NCBI GenBank assembly: GCA_007692495.1
Contig: REBZ01000065.1
Coordinates: forward strand, 1 to 32,404
Length of the DNA stretch: 32,404 nt
Origin: Alkalicoccus sp.
GTDB lineage: Bacteria > Bacillota > Bacilli > Bacillales > Salisediminibacteriaceae
Direction: 5' to 3'
Position 1 is the first letter of the stretch, and each line of letters begins with the position of its first letter. Under the pieces are notes generated by a model. The model saw only the letters and a program-made list of their open reading frames with translations. It was not told the DNA's origin and ran no database searches. The translations under genes were made by a program, and so were the position numbers. Shown in pieces: positions 8,228 through 15,973 of the stretch.

Positions 8228-8893
8228 CTACGGATTCCGGGAAGAATGACAATGTAAATACTTCACTCCCATTTCTTTCATAAAGCGGTGATAAGCTTTT
8301 CTGCCGTCGTCTTTTTTATTATTTATTTCTTTCATCACCGTGTCTTCGGTTTCTCTGCTGATTCGGATTACCGGCCCTACAATCATCGATTCGAATCCTA
8401 CTGTACTGATTCTTGCGAGAATCATATCTCCTTCTTCCGTATCCGCGAGTTCTCCAAGCGGCTGGACCTTTCGGCGGTTTTGTTCGTCGTCCAGAAGAGT
8501 CAGTGTGCCGGCTTCCTGTTTTTCCACACGGTAAGGTGCCAAATACATCAGCATAAAGAGTCCAGCAGTTTCTACAAGCTTTGCCGGCATCTTTTCCTTT
8601 TCAGCACGAATGTACAGATCCAAAGGACGGGAACCTATTACAGTAATGTAATCAAACATCAGCCAGTGTTCAAAATGCATCTCTTCAAAAGAAGTAAGTG
8701 TCCGCTCTTTTTCAATTCCGCACAGTTCCCGGAACATATGCTTGGCCCGCACCTTTTCCCGGAGGTTCATTTCTGTCTGTATAAACTGAAAAAGACTTTC
8801 ATACAGCATTTCTGCACTTCGCACATATTCCTTCTGCCTTAATTCCTTCACCCGCTTAAAATCCACTAGAAATGCTGTTTTTTTTCCGTGCAT
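8228..8893 (-). CDS. Unrecognised 221-residue cytosolic protein
   Basis: I do not recognise a named family. The product has no signal peptide or membrane segment. Its first half (about 1-115) looks all-helical and charged, with HFEHWLMFDYITVIGSRPLD (about 73-92), a pattern resembling the W-x-FDY-x-G-x-P-L-D motif of several small Firmicutes proteins. The second half (about 118-180) is beta-rich (RVEKQEAGTLTLLDDEQNRRK, then GDMILARISTVGFESMIVGP), suggesting a small beta-barrel or OB-like domain that ends in a helical, basic tail with HCHSS. AAAGGAGGGG about 7 nt before ATG 8893 is an excellent ribosome site, so it is a real gene. It lies directly upstream of murC on the same strand, 90 bp apart. 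Confidence 0.8.
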   Translation of the reverse strand: MHGKKTAFLVDFKRVKELRQKEYVRSAEMLYESLFQFIQTEMNLREKVRAKHMFRELCGIEKERTLTSFEEMHFEHWLMFDYITVIGSRPLDLYIRAEKEKMPAKLVETAGLFMLMYLAPYRVEKQEAGTLTLLDDEQNRRKVQPLGELADTEEGDMILARISTVGFESMIVGPVIRISRETEDTVMKEINNKKDDGRKAYHRFMKEMGVKYLHCHSSRNP

Positions 8894-8937
8894 TTGTTTT
8901 CCCCTCCTTTAATATTTTTTGTGGAAATAATCCAACC

Positions 8938-8970
8938 TTTACAAACATCAGTTTTAATTATCCTTGTAAA
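8938..8970 (-). promoter_or_regulatory. Inverted repeat upstream of the 221-residue gene
   Basis: TTTACAA (8938-8944) and TTGTAAA (8964-8970) form a perfect 7-bp inverted repeat with centres 26 bp apart, 45 bp upstream of the start codon at 8893. It could be an operator or part of a promoter (TTTACA as a -35-like box), but no matching -10 is obvious. Confidence 0.3.
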
Positions 8971-9008
8971 CAGACAAAAGGATGACGATGAAGCATCCGT
9001 CGCTTCAT
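8958..9008 (-). CDS. Possible 16-residue leader peptide ORF
   Basis: A short frame, MKRRMLHRHPFVCLQG, starts at the ATG ending at 9008 behind AAAGGGGGTG, a strong ribosome site. It ends 64 bp before the start of the 221-residue gene. The start codon lies inside a 7-bp hairpin (ATGAAGC 9002-9008 on the minus strand with GCTTCAT 8988-8994). It is highly basic. It may be a leader peptide or chance; no family is known to me. Confidence 0.3.
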   Translation of the reverse strand: MKRRMLHRHPFVCLQG

Positions 9009-9139
9009 GCCACCCCCTTTCTTTTAAATCAGGCTGATCGGAAAATATCGTAAAGTGCCGGCAGTTCTTAAACGCGAGGAACCCTGCTTTCAGATCATCC
9101 CGTTGAAGTCCTGCTGTTTTTTGAACTGCAGCACCGTTA

Positions 9140-10261
9140 TTATCTTTCCAGCTGCTGTTTTTTCAGTTCAATTTTTTCAAGACGCGGGTTTTCACGGTAT
9201 TTTCTTCCTTCCTTTGCTTCAGGAAAACCGTTCAGGATTACATTATCCCCGGTAAATCCGATATGTATTTTCAGAAGACTGCCGCCTACTCCGTACATGT
9301 CGACCGGCACTCCTTCTTTTTCATATCTTGTAATACGGGCAGCATCAAATCCGCCGGATGCAACTATTTTCACCTGTGTGAAGCCTTCCGCGTCAAGTGC
9401 TTCCCGGAGAGCAAAAATAAGCTTCGGATTGACACCTCTTGGATCAAAGCTTCCAAGAACATCCGGATTTCTTGTGAAGTATTTGTCGACCATGTGATTG
9501 GACGTATCCAGCCGTACAGCACTCAGCTCTTCTCCAAACTCACGGGCCACCTTTAATGAATCGGTAATGACATCGTTATTGTAATCGACGAGAGCCATGA
9601 GTTCGTCATCAGGAAACGTTTCCTGATAAGCTTTTGTCGCTTTTACAAGGTCCCCTTCAAACAGCTGGATAAGAGCGTGAGGCATCGTTCCGATTCCTTT
9701 TTTTCCCCACCATTCGTTCATAGCGTGGGTAGCCTGGGCTTTGGAGCCGCCGATAAATGCGGCGTATCCATCCCCCGACTGCATCATAAAGTGGTCATCG
9801 CGGTCACCCATAAAAATAACCGGTTTTTCTGTACCGGATGTTCTTGCCGCTTTAACTACTTCATACACGTTGGTAGCTACAGAGGTTCTCCTTGCCAGAA
9901 TACCATCAATTACTCCTTCCAGAAAACCAAAATGCTGATAGGGTCCTGTGATCGTAAGGACCGATTCAAAAGGCTGTACCTTATCTCCGTCTGCAAGTGA
10001 ATGAATTTCCAGATCTTCCGGCCGGACAGCGAACTCCTGAAGAAGTGCCAGCACTTCATCTGTTCCGCACAGAACGGCATTTTCCTTTTGAAAAAACTGC
10101 ATAGTCACAGTGTTATCCGGGACGATCTCTTCGGCAATTTTTTTTGTTTTTAAAAAATAAACCGCAGAAAACCATCCTTCTCCAACCCGCTCATCGAATT
10201 TGAACGTTTTGTTGGTTAACCGACTGATTTTCCCCTGCAGTTTAAGTGATATTTCCTTCAT
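9140..10261 (-). CDS. Nicotinate phosphoribosyltransferase (short form)
   Basis: The product resembles nicotinate phosphoribosyltransferases, which join nicotinate and PRPP to form nicotinate mononucleotide in NAD salvage. At 373 residues it belongs to the short class found in Firmicutes and archaea rather than the longer (about 490) B. subtilis PncB type. Visible motifs include GDRDDHFMMQSGDGYAAFIGG (about 152-172, read as two parts), GTMPHALIQLFEGD (191-204), VRLDTSN (249-255) and the phosphate-binding VASGGFD (300-306). AGGAGA 9 nt before ATG 10261 sets the start. It follows the 62-residue ORF by 33 bp on the same strand, so the two form a unit. Its insertion between sftA and murC is not the B. 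subtilis arrangement. Substrate preference for nicotinate over nicotinamide is inferred. Confidence 0.88.
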   Translation of the reverse strand: MKEISLKLQGKISRLTNKTFKFDERVGEGWFSAVYFLKTKKIAEEIVPDNTVTMQFFQKENAVLCGTDEVLALLQEFAVRPEDLEIHSLADGDKVQPFESVLTITGPYQHFGFLEGVIDGILARRTSVATNVYEVVKAARTSGTEKPVIFMGDRDDHFMMQSGDGYAAFIGGSKAQATHAMNEWWGKKGIGTMPHALIQLFEGDLVKATKAYQETFPDDELMALVDYNNDVITDSLKVAREFGEELSAVRLDTSNHMVDKYFTRNPDVLGSFDPRGVNPKLIFALREALDAEGFTQVKIVASGGFDAARITRYEKEGVPVDMYGVGGSLLKIHIGFTGDNVILNGFPEAKEGRKYRENPRLEKIELKKQQLER

Positions 10262-10294
10262 GAATCATAATCTCCTTGTATATCCTTAAAATTA

Positions 10295-10483
10295 TTAATG
10301 ATGAATTGTTTCTTTTGCATACTCTGCTATTACGGCTTCCATGATCTCCATTACATCTTCCTCATTGATGCTTTCTACTCCGTTTTTCAGTACGATGTCT
10401 TTCATTCTTTCGCTGTCGGTCAGCAGATGAAGCCAATTCGGAGATTTTTGTTGAACCAGATGACCCAAAGATATTTGATGCAT
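10295..10483 (-). CDS. Small hypothetical protein (62 aa) upstream of the phosphoribosyltransferase
   Basis: I do not recognise the family. The 62 residues are soluble, with an N-terminal MHQISLGHLVQQKSPNWLHL and an acidic helical C-terminal half (NEEDVMEIMEAVIAEYAKE). GGAGGGG 7 nt before the ATG is an excellent ribosome site, and the gene is 33 bp upstream of the nicotinate phosphoribosyltransferase, so co-expression is very likely. A role in regulating or assisting that enzyme is possible but there is no direct evidence. A terminator-like hairpin (10520-10543) lies in its leader. Confidence 0.7.
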   Translation of the reverse strand: MHQISLGHLVQQKSPNWLHLLTDSERMKDIVLKNGVESINEEDVMEIMEAVIAEYAKETIHH

Positions 10484-10519
10484 AGTACATCCCCTCCCTG
10501 GATTTTGTTCAAAGCTGTT

Positions 10520-10543
10520 AAAACGGAGAGCAGACGGCTCCCG
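10520..10543 (-). terminator. Terminator-like hairpin in the leader of the 62-aa gene (attenuator candidate)
   Basis: On the minus strand CGGGAGC pairs with GCTCTCCG (one bulged base, 5-nt loop) and is followed by TTTT. It lies 36 bp upstream of the 62-residue ORF. It could attenuate transcription of the nicotinate phosphoribosyltransferase unit or be a remnant of an intergenic repeat. Confidence 0.4.
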
Positions 10544-10574
10544 GTCCTTCGATCACGGTGCCCTTCAGCTGAAT

Positions 10575-10623
10575 AAAAAAAGAATACACAGTTGCTATTG
10601 TACCAAAAACAATAATACTGTGT
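10575..10623 (-). terminator. Terminator of sftA
   Basis: On the minus strand ACACAGT (10617-10623) pairs with ACTGTGT (10586-10592) and, after an internal loop, ATTG with CAAT. A run of seven Ts follows four bases later. It lies 47 bp after the sftA stop. The stem also contains TGGTACAAT on the minus strand, an extended -10-like sequence that might start the next transcript. Confidence 0.75.
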
Positions 10624-10670
10624 ACCCTTTTTCCCAGTATACCCTGAATGACTGTGCTTAATCCAGCAAT

Positions 10671-13175
10671 TCAGGTCACGCGGTCCAAACCGGTGTATAC
10701 ATCCCTTGGTTTACTGCCGTTAGCTGGAGAAACGACACCGTGGGCTTCCAGTTCGTCAATCAGTCTGGCTGCTCGATTATAGCCTACTTGGAAGCGCCTC
10801 TGCAGCAGAGAGGTTGAAGCAGTCTGTTTTTCGATAACAAATTCTCTCGCCTCATCAAACAGCCTGTCTTCAGGGGCCGTATTTTCAATTTCTTTCAGTT
10901 CTTTCGGATCAAAAAGCGGAGCCGGCCTGTCATTTCTGCCGGCAAATTCAATTACCCTGTCTATTTCATCATCTGTAACAAACGTTCCCTGTATTCTTAC
11001 CGGTTTCGGGCTGCTGTTCGGATGAAAGAGCATATCCCCCCTGCCGAGAAGTCTCTCAGCACCGCCGCTGTCCAGAATGGTACGCGAGTCCGCCGCAGAT
11101 GAAACAGAAAAGGCGATACGTGAAGGAATATTAGCTTTAATCAGTCCAGTAATAACATCGACGGAAGGTCTTTGAGTTGCTACAAGAAGATGGATACCGC
11201 AGGCTCTGGCTTTTTGGGCAATGCGGCATACAGCATCCTCCACTTCGGAAGGGGCCACCATCATCAGGTCCGCCAGTTCATCAACGACAATTAAAAGTTT
11301 AGGAAGCTTATGTTCAGCTTTAGCGTTATAGCGGCTTAAGTCACGGGCTCCTGTATCTGCAAAAAGCTGATACCGCCTTTCCATTTCCTCTACAGCCCAG
11401 TTCAGCGCCGCTGTGGCTTCTTTCGTATCTGTAATAACCGGTGCCGCCAGGTGAGGTACGCTGTTAAATGGAGCAAGCTCCACCATTTTTGGATCAATCA
11501 GAAGCATCCGTACTTCCTCAGGGGAAGCTTTATACAAGATACTCGTCAACATGGAATTCACACACACACTTTTACCAGACCCTGTCGTACCGGCTATAAG
11601 ACCGTGGGGCATGGAGGTAATATCTGTAACAACAGCATTTCCACTGATATCAACCCCGAGCGCCACCGTAAGCGGAGAGGGAGCATCTCGGAAATTTTTA
11701 TCTTTTAATACTGTCCGCAGCATGACCGGGGAAGGGGCAGGATTAGGCACCTCTATTCCAACAGTTGTTTTGCCGGGAATAGGTGCTTCCAGCCGTATTT
11801 CTGTTGCCGCCAGACTTCTTTTTAAATCATCTGTCAGCTGGACAATTTTACTTATTTTCACTCCCGGTTCCGGCTGCACTTCAAATCTTGTAACTGAAGG
11901 ACCGGACGTATAAGTTACTACTTCTGCCTGAATCCGGAAATAAGAGAAAGTTTCGTTTAGTTTCCGGGACATTCCTTCCGCCCATTCCTCTCTCCCGGTA
12001 TCCACCTGTGGTGGAACATCCAGAAGGTTAAGCGGTGGAAATGTATACCCTGGGACCGTTCTCTGAGGCGCACGCTTTGCACGGGCCCGGTCAGCTGGTG
12101 TCATCATCACGTTAAAAGGTTTAGCCGGCTTGCCGCTTTCCTTTTTTGAGGGCTTTGCCGGCTGTGGGGTGTTCCCGTTTTTTTCTGAGCTGCTTTTTTC
12201 TTCTATCCGGACGGGCACCGCTTCTATCTGCCGCTGTGCTGTATCCATTTGTTTATTATCCTGAATATCTTCCATTTTTTCTTCAATTTGCACTTCTTCC
12301 TCAGGAACATCTTCTTCATAAATAACTGACGGTTCAAAAGAAGAATTCACCTCTTTATCAGAGGTTTTTTCTGCATGCAGACTGTTTTCCTCTACTACCG
12401 TTACCTTTGCTTCAGATTCCGAAGGGCGGATAGTCACGGCTTCCTTCTCCTGGAGAGGAATTCTCTCTTCCGTCTTCAGTTCCTCTGACTTTTCTTCGGC
12501 GGAAGATGCACCCTGGCGAAAAACATCGTTTGAATCCACTGTATTATTATCAGCTGGAAGCCTCTGATCCGGTGCTCGGAAAGTTTCTTCCTTACGGTGA
12601 TCTGCTGTATCTGTTTTTGCGGACACAGGAATTTCCAGTCTTTGTTTTTCTTCGCTGTGTTCTGCTTCAATTTTTTGTCTGTACTCTTTCCGGCGCTCCT
12701 GTTCCAGTTTCAGACCCCGGATTGGAGAAGGAATTTCCTGGGCTTTGAAAGGACCACTTCCATAGGCGGAAGGACGGGTTTTTTTCTTTACAGGCCGGTC
12801 GGGAACTTCGGCCGGTTGTTTTCTTTGAGGACTGCCGGTGCGCACGTCGGATGTCTCTCTCTTCGCACGGCTCTTCATCTCCGTTTTTTTCTTTGAAACT
12901 GAGCCTTCTTTTCTTTCCCTTGGAAGACGGGGGACCGTTTCTTTAGGATAGTAGTGGCGCATTTTCACAGGCTCCAGTTCCACACTTTCCTCCGGCAGGG
13001 TGTGATAGCGTTCCTGCTTGGCCGGTTTATCTGCCGGCGGCATTTTTAACGGTGCCGGATTTGAAGCAGGTTTCTTTTTCGTGGGTTCCGATTGTTCAGT
13101 TATATTCGCATCCGGCTCTTCTTCTGCAAAGAGCCAGTTTTTTATTTTGGACCAGTAGTCTTGTTTCTTTTTCAC
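10671..13175 (-). CDS. sftA: Soluble FtsK/SpoIIIE-family DNA translocase SftA
   Basis: SftA is the septum-associated DNA translocase of Bacillus. It moves trapped chromosome arms away from the closing division septum. The 834-residue product lacks the N-terminal membrane helices of SpoIIIE/FtsK and instead has a long, charged, low-complexity N-terminal region (about 1-345) rich in K, E and P. The C-terminal motor has Walker A GTTGSGKSVCVN (near residue 530), Walker B LLIVVDELADLMM (near 625) and LLVATQRPSVDVITG. A winged-helix gamma domain (about 765-834, LLQRRFQVGYNRAARLIDELE) recognises orienting DNA sequences in the family. The start is GTG at 13175, six nt after AGGTGA. B. subtilis SftA is longer (about 950), the difference lying in the linker. 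Confidence 0.94.
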   Translation of the reverse strand: MKKKQDYWSKIKNWLFAEEEPDANITEQSEPTKKKPASNPAPLKMPPADKPAKQERYHTLPEESVELEPVKMRHYYPKETVPRLPRERKEGSVSKKKTEMKSRAKRETSDVRTGSPQRKQPAEVPDRPVKKKTRPSAYGSGPFKAQEIPSPIRGLKLEQERRKEYRQKIEAEHSEEKQRLEIPVSAKTDTADHRKEETFRAPDQRLPADNNTVDSNDVFRQGASSAEEKSEELKTEERIPLQEKEAVTIRPSESEAKVTVVEENSLHAEKTSDKEVNSSFEPSVIYEEDVPEEEVQIEEKMEDIQDNKQMDTAQRQIEAVPVRIEEKSSSEKNGNTPQPAKPSKKESGKPAKPFNVMMTPADRARAKRAPQRTVPGYTFPPLNLLDVPPQVDTGREEWAEGMSRKLNETFSYFRIQAEVVTYTSGPSVTRFEVQPEPGVKISKIVQLTDDLKRSLAATEIRLEAPIPGKTTVGIEVPNPAPSPVMLRTVLKDKNFRDAPSPLTVALGVDISGNAVVTDITSMPHGLIAGTTGSGKSVCVNSMLTSILYKASPEEVRMLLIDPKMVELAPFNSVPHLAAPVITDTKEATAALNWAVEEMERRYQLFADTGARDLSRYNAKAEHKLPKLLIVVDELADLMMVAPSEVEDAVCRIAQKARACGIHLLVATQRPSVDVITGLIKANIPSRIAFSVSSAADSRTILDSGGAERLLGRGDMLFHPNSSPKPVRIQGTFVTDDEIDRVIEFAGRNDRPAPLFDPKELKEIENTAPEDRLFDEAREFVIEKQTASTSLLQRRFQVGYNRAARLIDELEAHGVVSPANGSKPRDVYTGLDRVT

Positions 13176-13205
13176 GGGAATTCACCTGTCTTTAAGTTAG
13201 TCGGC

Positions 13206-13255
13206 TAAACAAAAGGTGACATCAAAGCAGCTTTCAAGCCGTCCCTGTGTCACCT
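13206..13255 (-). terminator. Probable terminator downstream of ytpQ
   Basis: On the minus strand AGGTGACA (13248-13255) pairs perfectly with TGTCACCT (13214-13221), with a further small stem in the 26-nt loop, followed by TTTTGTTT. It separates ytpQ from sftA. Confidence 0.7.
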
Positions 13256-13294
13256 CAACCTATCCTTTATCTTACCTTACTTCGAAGGTAAAAA

Positions 13295-14095
13295 TCATCC
13301 ATCATTTTTCGTATTCTTCGGTTTTTTCTGCGCAAGAATGAAAATCGGCTCCAGTTCCCCGTTTTCGTAAAGGAACGGAAGAGCTGTGAGCGGTACATGA
13401 CCTTCCGCAAAAAACTGAAATGTCATCTGTCCGAGTACATCGTAGCCGGCTTCATTGCGAAGATCTGCAATTAGCAGCATATCGTGGTGAGGAACAGCTA
13501 CAGCCATCTCTCCCTGTATTTCTTTTTTCATTTTCTCAAGCAGCTGCTCGTCCAGAATTCTGCTGGCTTCGTAGCCGTCCCCAGCATGAAGGAAATAAAA
13601 TTTATTTCCCGCTGCTTCATCCATCCGGAAATCGGATGGAAGGGCCCGCACATTAAACTGTGCTGTTTCACGAATTTCCTCTCCTGTTTTTCCCGACTGA
13701 TGGAGCATGTCTTCATCAATCATGGAATAGGAAGCTCCTTCATCCACTGCGTAAAAGATTTTTGTTTCCGCCGTATGCTCATCAGAAAGCAGTTGTTTAC
13801 CTTCTCCAAAGCCGGGTGTGCGAAGCACAGGGAAAATGCTTTTTTCCTTTCCGTTCAGATCAGCTTTTTCGACGAGAAGACGCATGCCCTCCTTAATTTT
13901 TGCTACAGTGCCTTCCAACGCTGCGTCTTTATCTTCTTTGAATTTATCGGTAAGATTTCCAAGCCTTACTGTAATTCCTTTATCTACTCTTTCGTCAACA
14001 ATTCTAAACGTGTCGTTATCCCTGTCGTACGATGTAATCCAGTTTTCGTCCTGCAGGTGTGCTTCCAGCTCCCGCTTTATTTCAATTGGTTTCAT
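13295..14095 (-). CDS. ytpQ: YtpQ family protein (DUF1444)
   Basis: The 266-residue protein is a DUF1444 member, similar in length and layout to B. subtilis YtpQ. It has MKPIEIKRELEAHLQ at the start, a middle LSDEHTAETKIFYAVDEGAS, and NKFYFLHAGDGYEASRIL followed by DMLLIADLRNEAGYDVLGQM near residues 170-220. No signal peptide or membrane helix is evident and no catalytic motif is known to me, so the function is unassigned. GGAGGG lies about 6 nt before ATG 14095. In B. subtilis, as I recall, ytpQ also lies near sftA. It precedes sftA here on the same strand but a terminator separates them. Confidence 0.85.
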   Translation of the reverse strand: MKPIEIKRELEAHLQDENWITSYDRDNDTFRIVDERVDKGITVRLGNLTDKFKEDKDAALEGTVAKIKEGMRLLVEKADLNGKEKSIFPVLRTPGFGEGKQLLSDEHTAETKIFYAVDEGASYSMIDEDMLHQSGKTGEEIRETAQFNVRALPSDFRMDEAAGNKFYFLHAGDGYEASRILDEQLLEKMKKEIQGEMAVAVPHHDMLLIADLRNEAGYDVLGQMTFQFFAEGHVPLTALPFLYENGELEPIFILAQKKPKNTKNDG

Positions 14096-14213
14096 AATTT
14101 ATCCCTCCATTACCTTTATACAGTGTAGCACGCAGGTGTTTTTCAGACCAATCAAGAGGATTCATAAAAATGTAGTAAGCTCTTTATTCTGCTTCTCGTA
14201 CTCTGACCTTTTT

Positions 14214-15239
14214 CTATGACTTATCAATCTGCATATCTCCAGGCCGGATCCAGTCTTTTTTTCTCATCCACTCTGATACGATCAGGCTGATTACTGCTGG
14301 TGCCGCAAAATGGAGAATGATAATGCCTGCAAAAACCCCGGCTTCTGTGCCCATTGTATTAACTGTCATAATCTGTCCAACCAGTCCGCTCGTACCCATA
14401 CCGGCACCTTCCGGATTGTTTTCCATGAGGAAAAGCATCGTTGCGAACGGTCCGAGAACTGCTGCTGCGACTGTCGGCGGAATGAGAATCCGCGGATTTT
14501 TTATTACATTGGCTATTTGCAGCATGGAAGTACCAAGGCCGAGAGCCATGAGACCAGCTCCTTTATTTTCTCTGTAGCTGCTCACAGCAAATCCAATCAT
14601 ATGGGCAGCACACCCGACTGTTGCCGCCCCGGCCGCCAGTCCGTCCAGTTGAAGAATAATAGCTATGGCTGCACTGGATATAGGGGCAGTGAGTGCAGCC
14701 CCCATTGTCACAGCTATAATGATGCCCATTACAAAGGGCTGCTGTTCTGTTGCCCATATAATAAAGGCTCCAAGCTGTGTCAGTGCCCCACTGATGGGCG
14801 GGCCTACTGTGTAGGAGGCAAGCGCACCAGCGAGAATCGTCACAAAGGGAGTGACGATAATATCCACCTTTGTTTCCTGTGAGACAAGCTTGCCGATCTC
14901 TGTAGAAAAGAGTGCTGCAAGAAAACTTCCCGCCGGACCCGCAAGTTCGTAACCGAGCGCCCCGCTGAAAAGCCCTGCAAACAAAACAAGCCGTGGAGCT
15001 TTTAACCCGTACGCCACTGCTGCCCCAATAGCCGGACCTGCAAGGCCCATTGCCATTTCACCAATTTCAGAAAGCCAGCCGGTAGGGAGGCCTGCCTGCA
15101 CACCTGCATCACCGATCGTCTGCATAATTAAGCCGATAATCAACGAGGAAAACAGCCCCAGCGCCATATAACTGAGTGCCTGAATCAAATAATTATGTAC
15201 GCCCGGTTCAATACCTTTTTTCTGCAGAAAAGCTTTCAT
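14214..15239 (-). CDS. PfoR-like PTS IIC-domain membrane protein
   Basis: This is a polytopic membrane protein of the PTS_EIIC_2 family, the group that includes PfoR, named from Clostridium perfringens. The 341 residues contain about eight to ten hydrophobic helices rich in Gly and Ala. Family-like stretches include LIQALSYMALGLFSSLIIGL (22-41), PTGWLSEIGEMAMGLAGPAIGAA, a long Ala/Gly-rich centre and the MTVNTMGTEAGVFAGIIILHF segment near the end. AGGAGGA 5 nt before ATG 15239 fixes the start. No IIA, IIB or HPr-like partner is encoded nearby, so sugar transport is unproven and the substrate is unknown. It lies 55 bp behind the lipoprotein gene, with a weak terminator between them. Confidence 0.85.
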   Translation of the reverse strand: MKAFLQKKGIEPGVHNYLIQALSYMALGLFSSLIIGLIMQTIGDAGVQAGLPTGWLSEIGEMAMGLAGPAIGAAVAYGLKAPRLVLFAGLFSGALGYELAGPAGSFLAALFSTEIGKLVSQETKVDIIVTPFVTILAGALASYTVGPPISGALTQLGAFIIWATEQQPFVMGIIIAVTMGAALTAPISSAAIAIILQLDGLAAGAATVGCAAHMIGFAVSSYRENKGAGLMALGLGTSMLQIANVIKNPRILIPPTVAAAVLGPFATMLFLMENNPEGAGMGTSGLVGQIMTVNTMGTEAGVFAGIIILHFAAPAVISLIVSEWMRKKDWIRPGDMQIDKS

Positions 15240-15251
15240 CTGATTCCTCCT

Positions 15252-15275
15252 AAAAAAAAGAAGCCATTACGCTTC
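15252..15275 (-). terminator. Short terminator or attenuator between lipoprotein and PfoR-like genes
   Basis: On the minus strand GAAGC-GTAATG-GCTTC is followed by eight Ts, immediately before the AGGAGGA ribosome site of the PfoR-like gene. The 5-bp stem is weak, so partial read-through is likely. Confidence 0.6.
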
Positions 15276-15294
15276 CAGAATCTGCGGTATGGCT

Positions 15295-15801
15295 TTAATG
15301 TGTCGTTATAAAATTATGTTCTTCAACCGACTGGACAATGTCGAACATTAACCTGGACTGTTCATTAATGCCTTCCATCGGAAGAACGGTAGTCATCGTT
15401 GTTCCTTCAAAACCAACCTTCACTTCGTACGTATCTTTTTCAAAAGGCGCAATGATTAAATAGCCTTTTTCTCCTTCGCGTACTTCTGCAATCAGCGGCT
15501 GCGTCTCCTGAATATTCATATTTTCTTCCGCTTCGGTCAGTTTATTGTTCAGCGAAAGGGCGTATATCTGTCCCTCATATGTTACCCGGTACTCTTCCTC
15601 TGCCGACTTTTGTATATCGGCGTTATTCGGCAGGTAAAGCATCACTTCTCCATGTTCCTTTGTTGCTTCCTTCGGCTCCTGATTCAATTTTTCTTCCAGA
15701 ACTTCCTCTGCCTGTTCTACGATTTTTTCTTCACCTGTTCCACAGGCTGCCAGAAGCCCCACTATAGAAATTGAAACCAGCTTTCGTCCTATCTGCCCCA
15801 A
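15295..15801 (-). CDS. Putative lipoprotein of unknown function
   Basis: The product carries a lipoprotein signal peptide: a short basic N-terminus (GQIGRK), the hydrophobic stretch LVSISIVGLLAA and the lipobox LLAAC, so the mature protein starts at that cysteine and is anchored outside the membrane. The mature part has an acidic linker (EKIVEQAEEVLEEKLNQEPKEA) and a beta-rich domain (about 150 residues in all) of no family known to me. An ATG at 15816 would add five residues (MEWSF) but lacks a ribosome site. TTG at 15801 has GGAG 9 nt upstream and gives a normal signal peptide, so it is preferred. A promoter with an extended -10 (TGG-TAAAAT, 15840-15848) precedes it, divergent from ytoQ. 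Confidence 0.75.
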   Translation of the reverse strand: MGQIGRKLVSISIVGLLAACGTGEEKIVEQAEEVLEEKLNQEPKEATKEHGEVMLYLPNNADIQKSAEEEYRVTYEGQIYALSLNNKLTEAEENMNIQETQPLIAEVREGEKGYLIIAPFEKDTYEVKVGFEGTTMTTVLPMEGINEQSRLMFDIVQSVEEHNFITTH

Positions 15802-15839
15802 AAAAGACCACTCCATTCTTCATGTAGTAGGCTCAAAAC

Positions 15840-15870
15840 ATTTTACCACACTGGAGACTCTTCGTGTCGA
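15840..15870 (-). promoter_or_regulatory. Probable promoter of the lipoprotein gene
   Basis: The minus strand reads TCGACA (15865-15870), a 19-bp spacer, then TAAAAT (15840-15845) preceded by TGG, an extended -10. The spacer is long but the extended -10 could compensate. Confidence 0.45.
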
Positions 15871-15914
15871 AAATTGAAGAAAAATATGGTATTTTCTCTA
15901 AATGTACGAATGAT

Positions 15915-15944
15915 TTGACATTCTTCTGTCTTTTCTTTCATAGT
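15915..15944 (+). promoter_or_regulatory. Probable promoter of ytoQ
   Basis: A perfect TTGACA (15915-15920) is followed after 18 bp by CATAGT (15939-15944), 29 bp before the ytoQ ATG. The -10 is only four of six. Confidence 0.5.
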
Positions 15945-15973
15945 AATGTTATCAACGAAAAAGGAGAGATACT

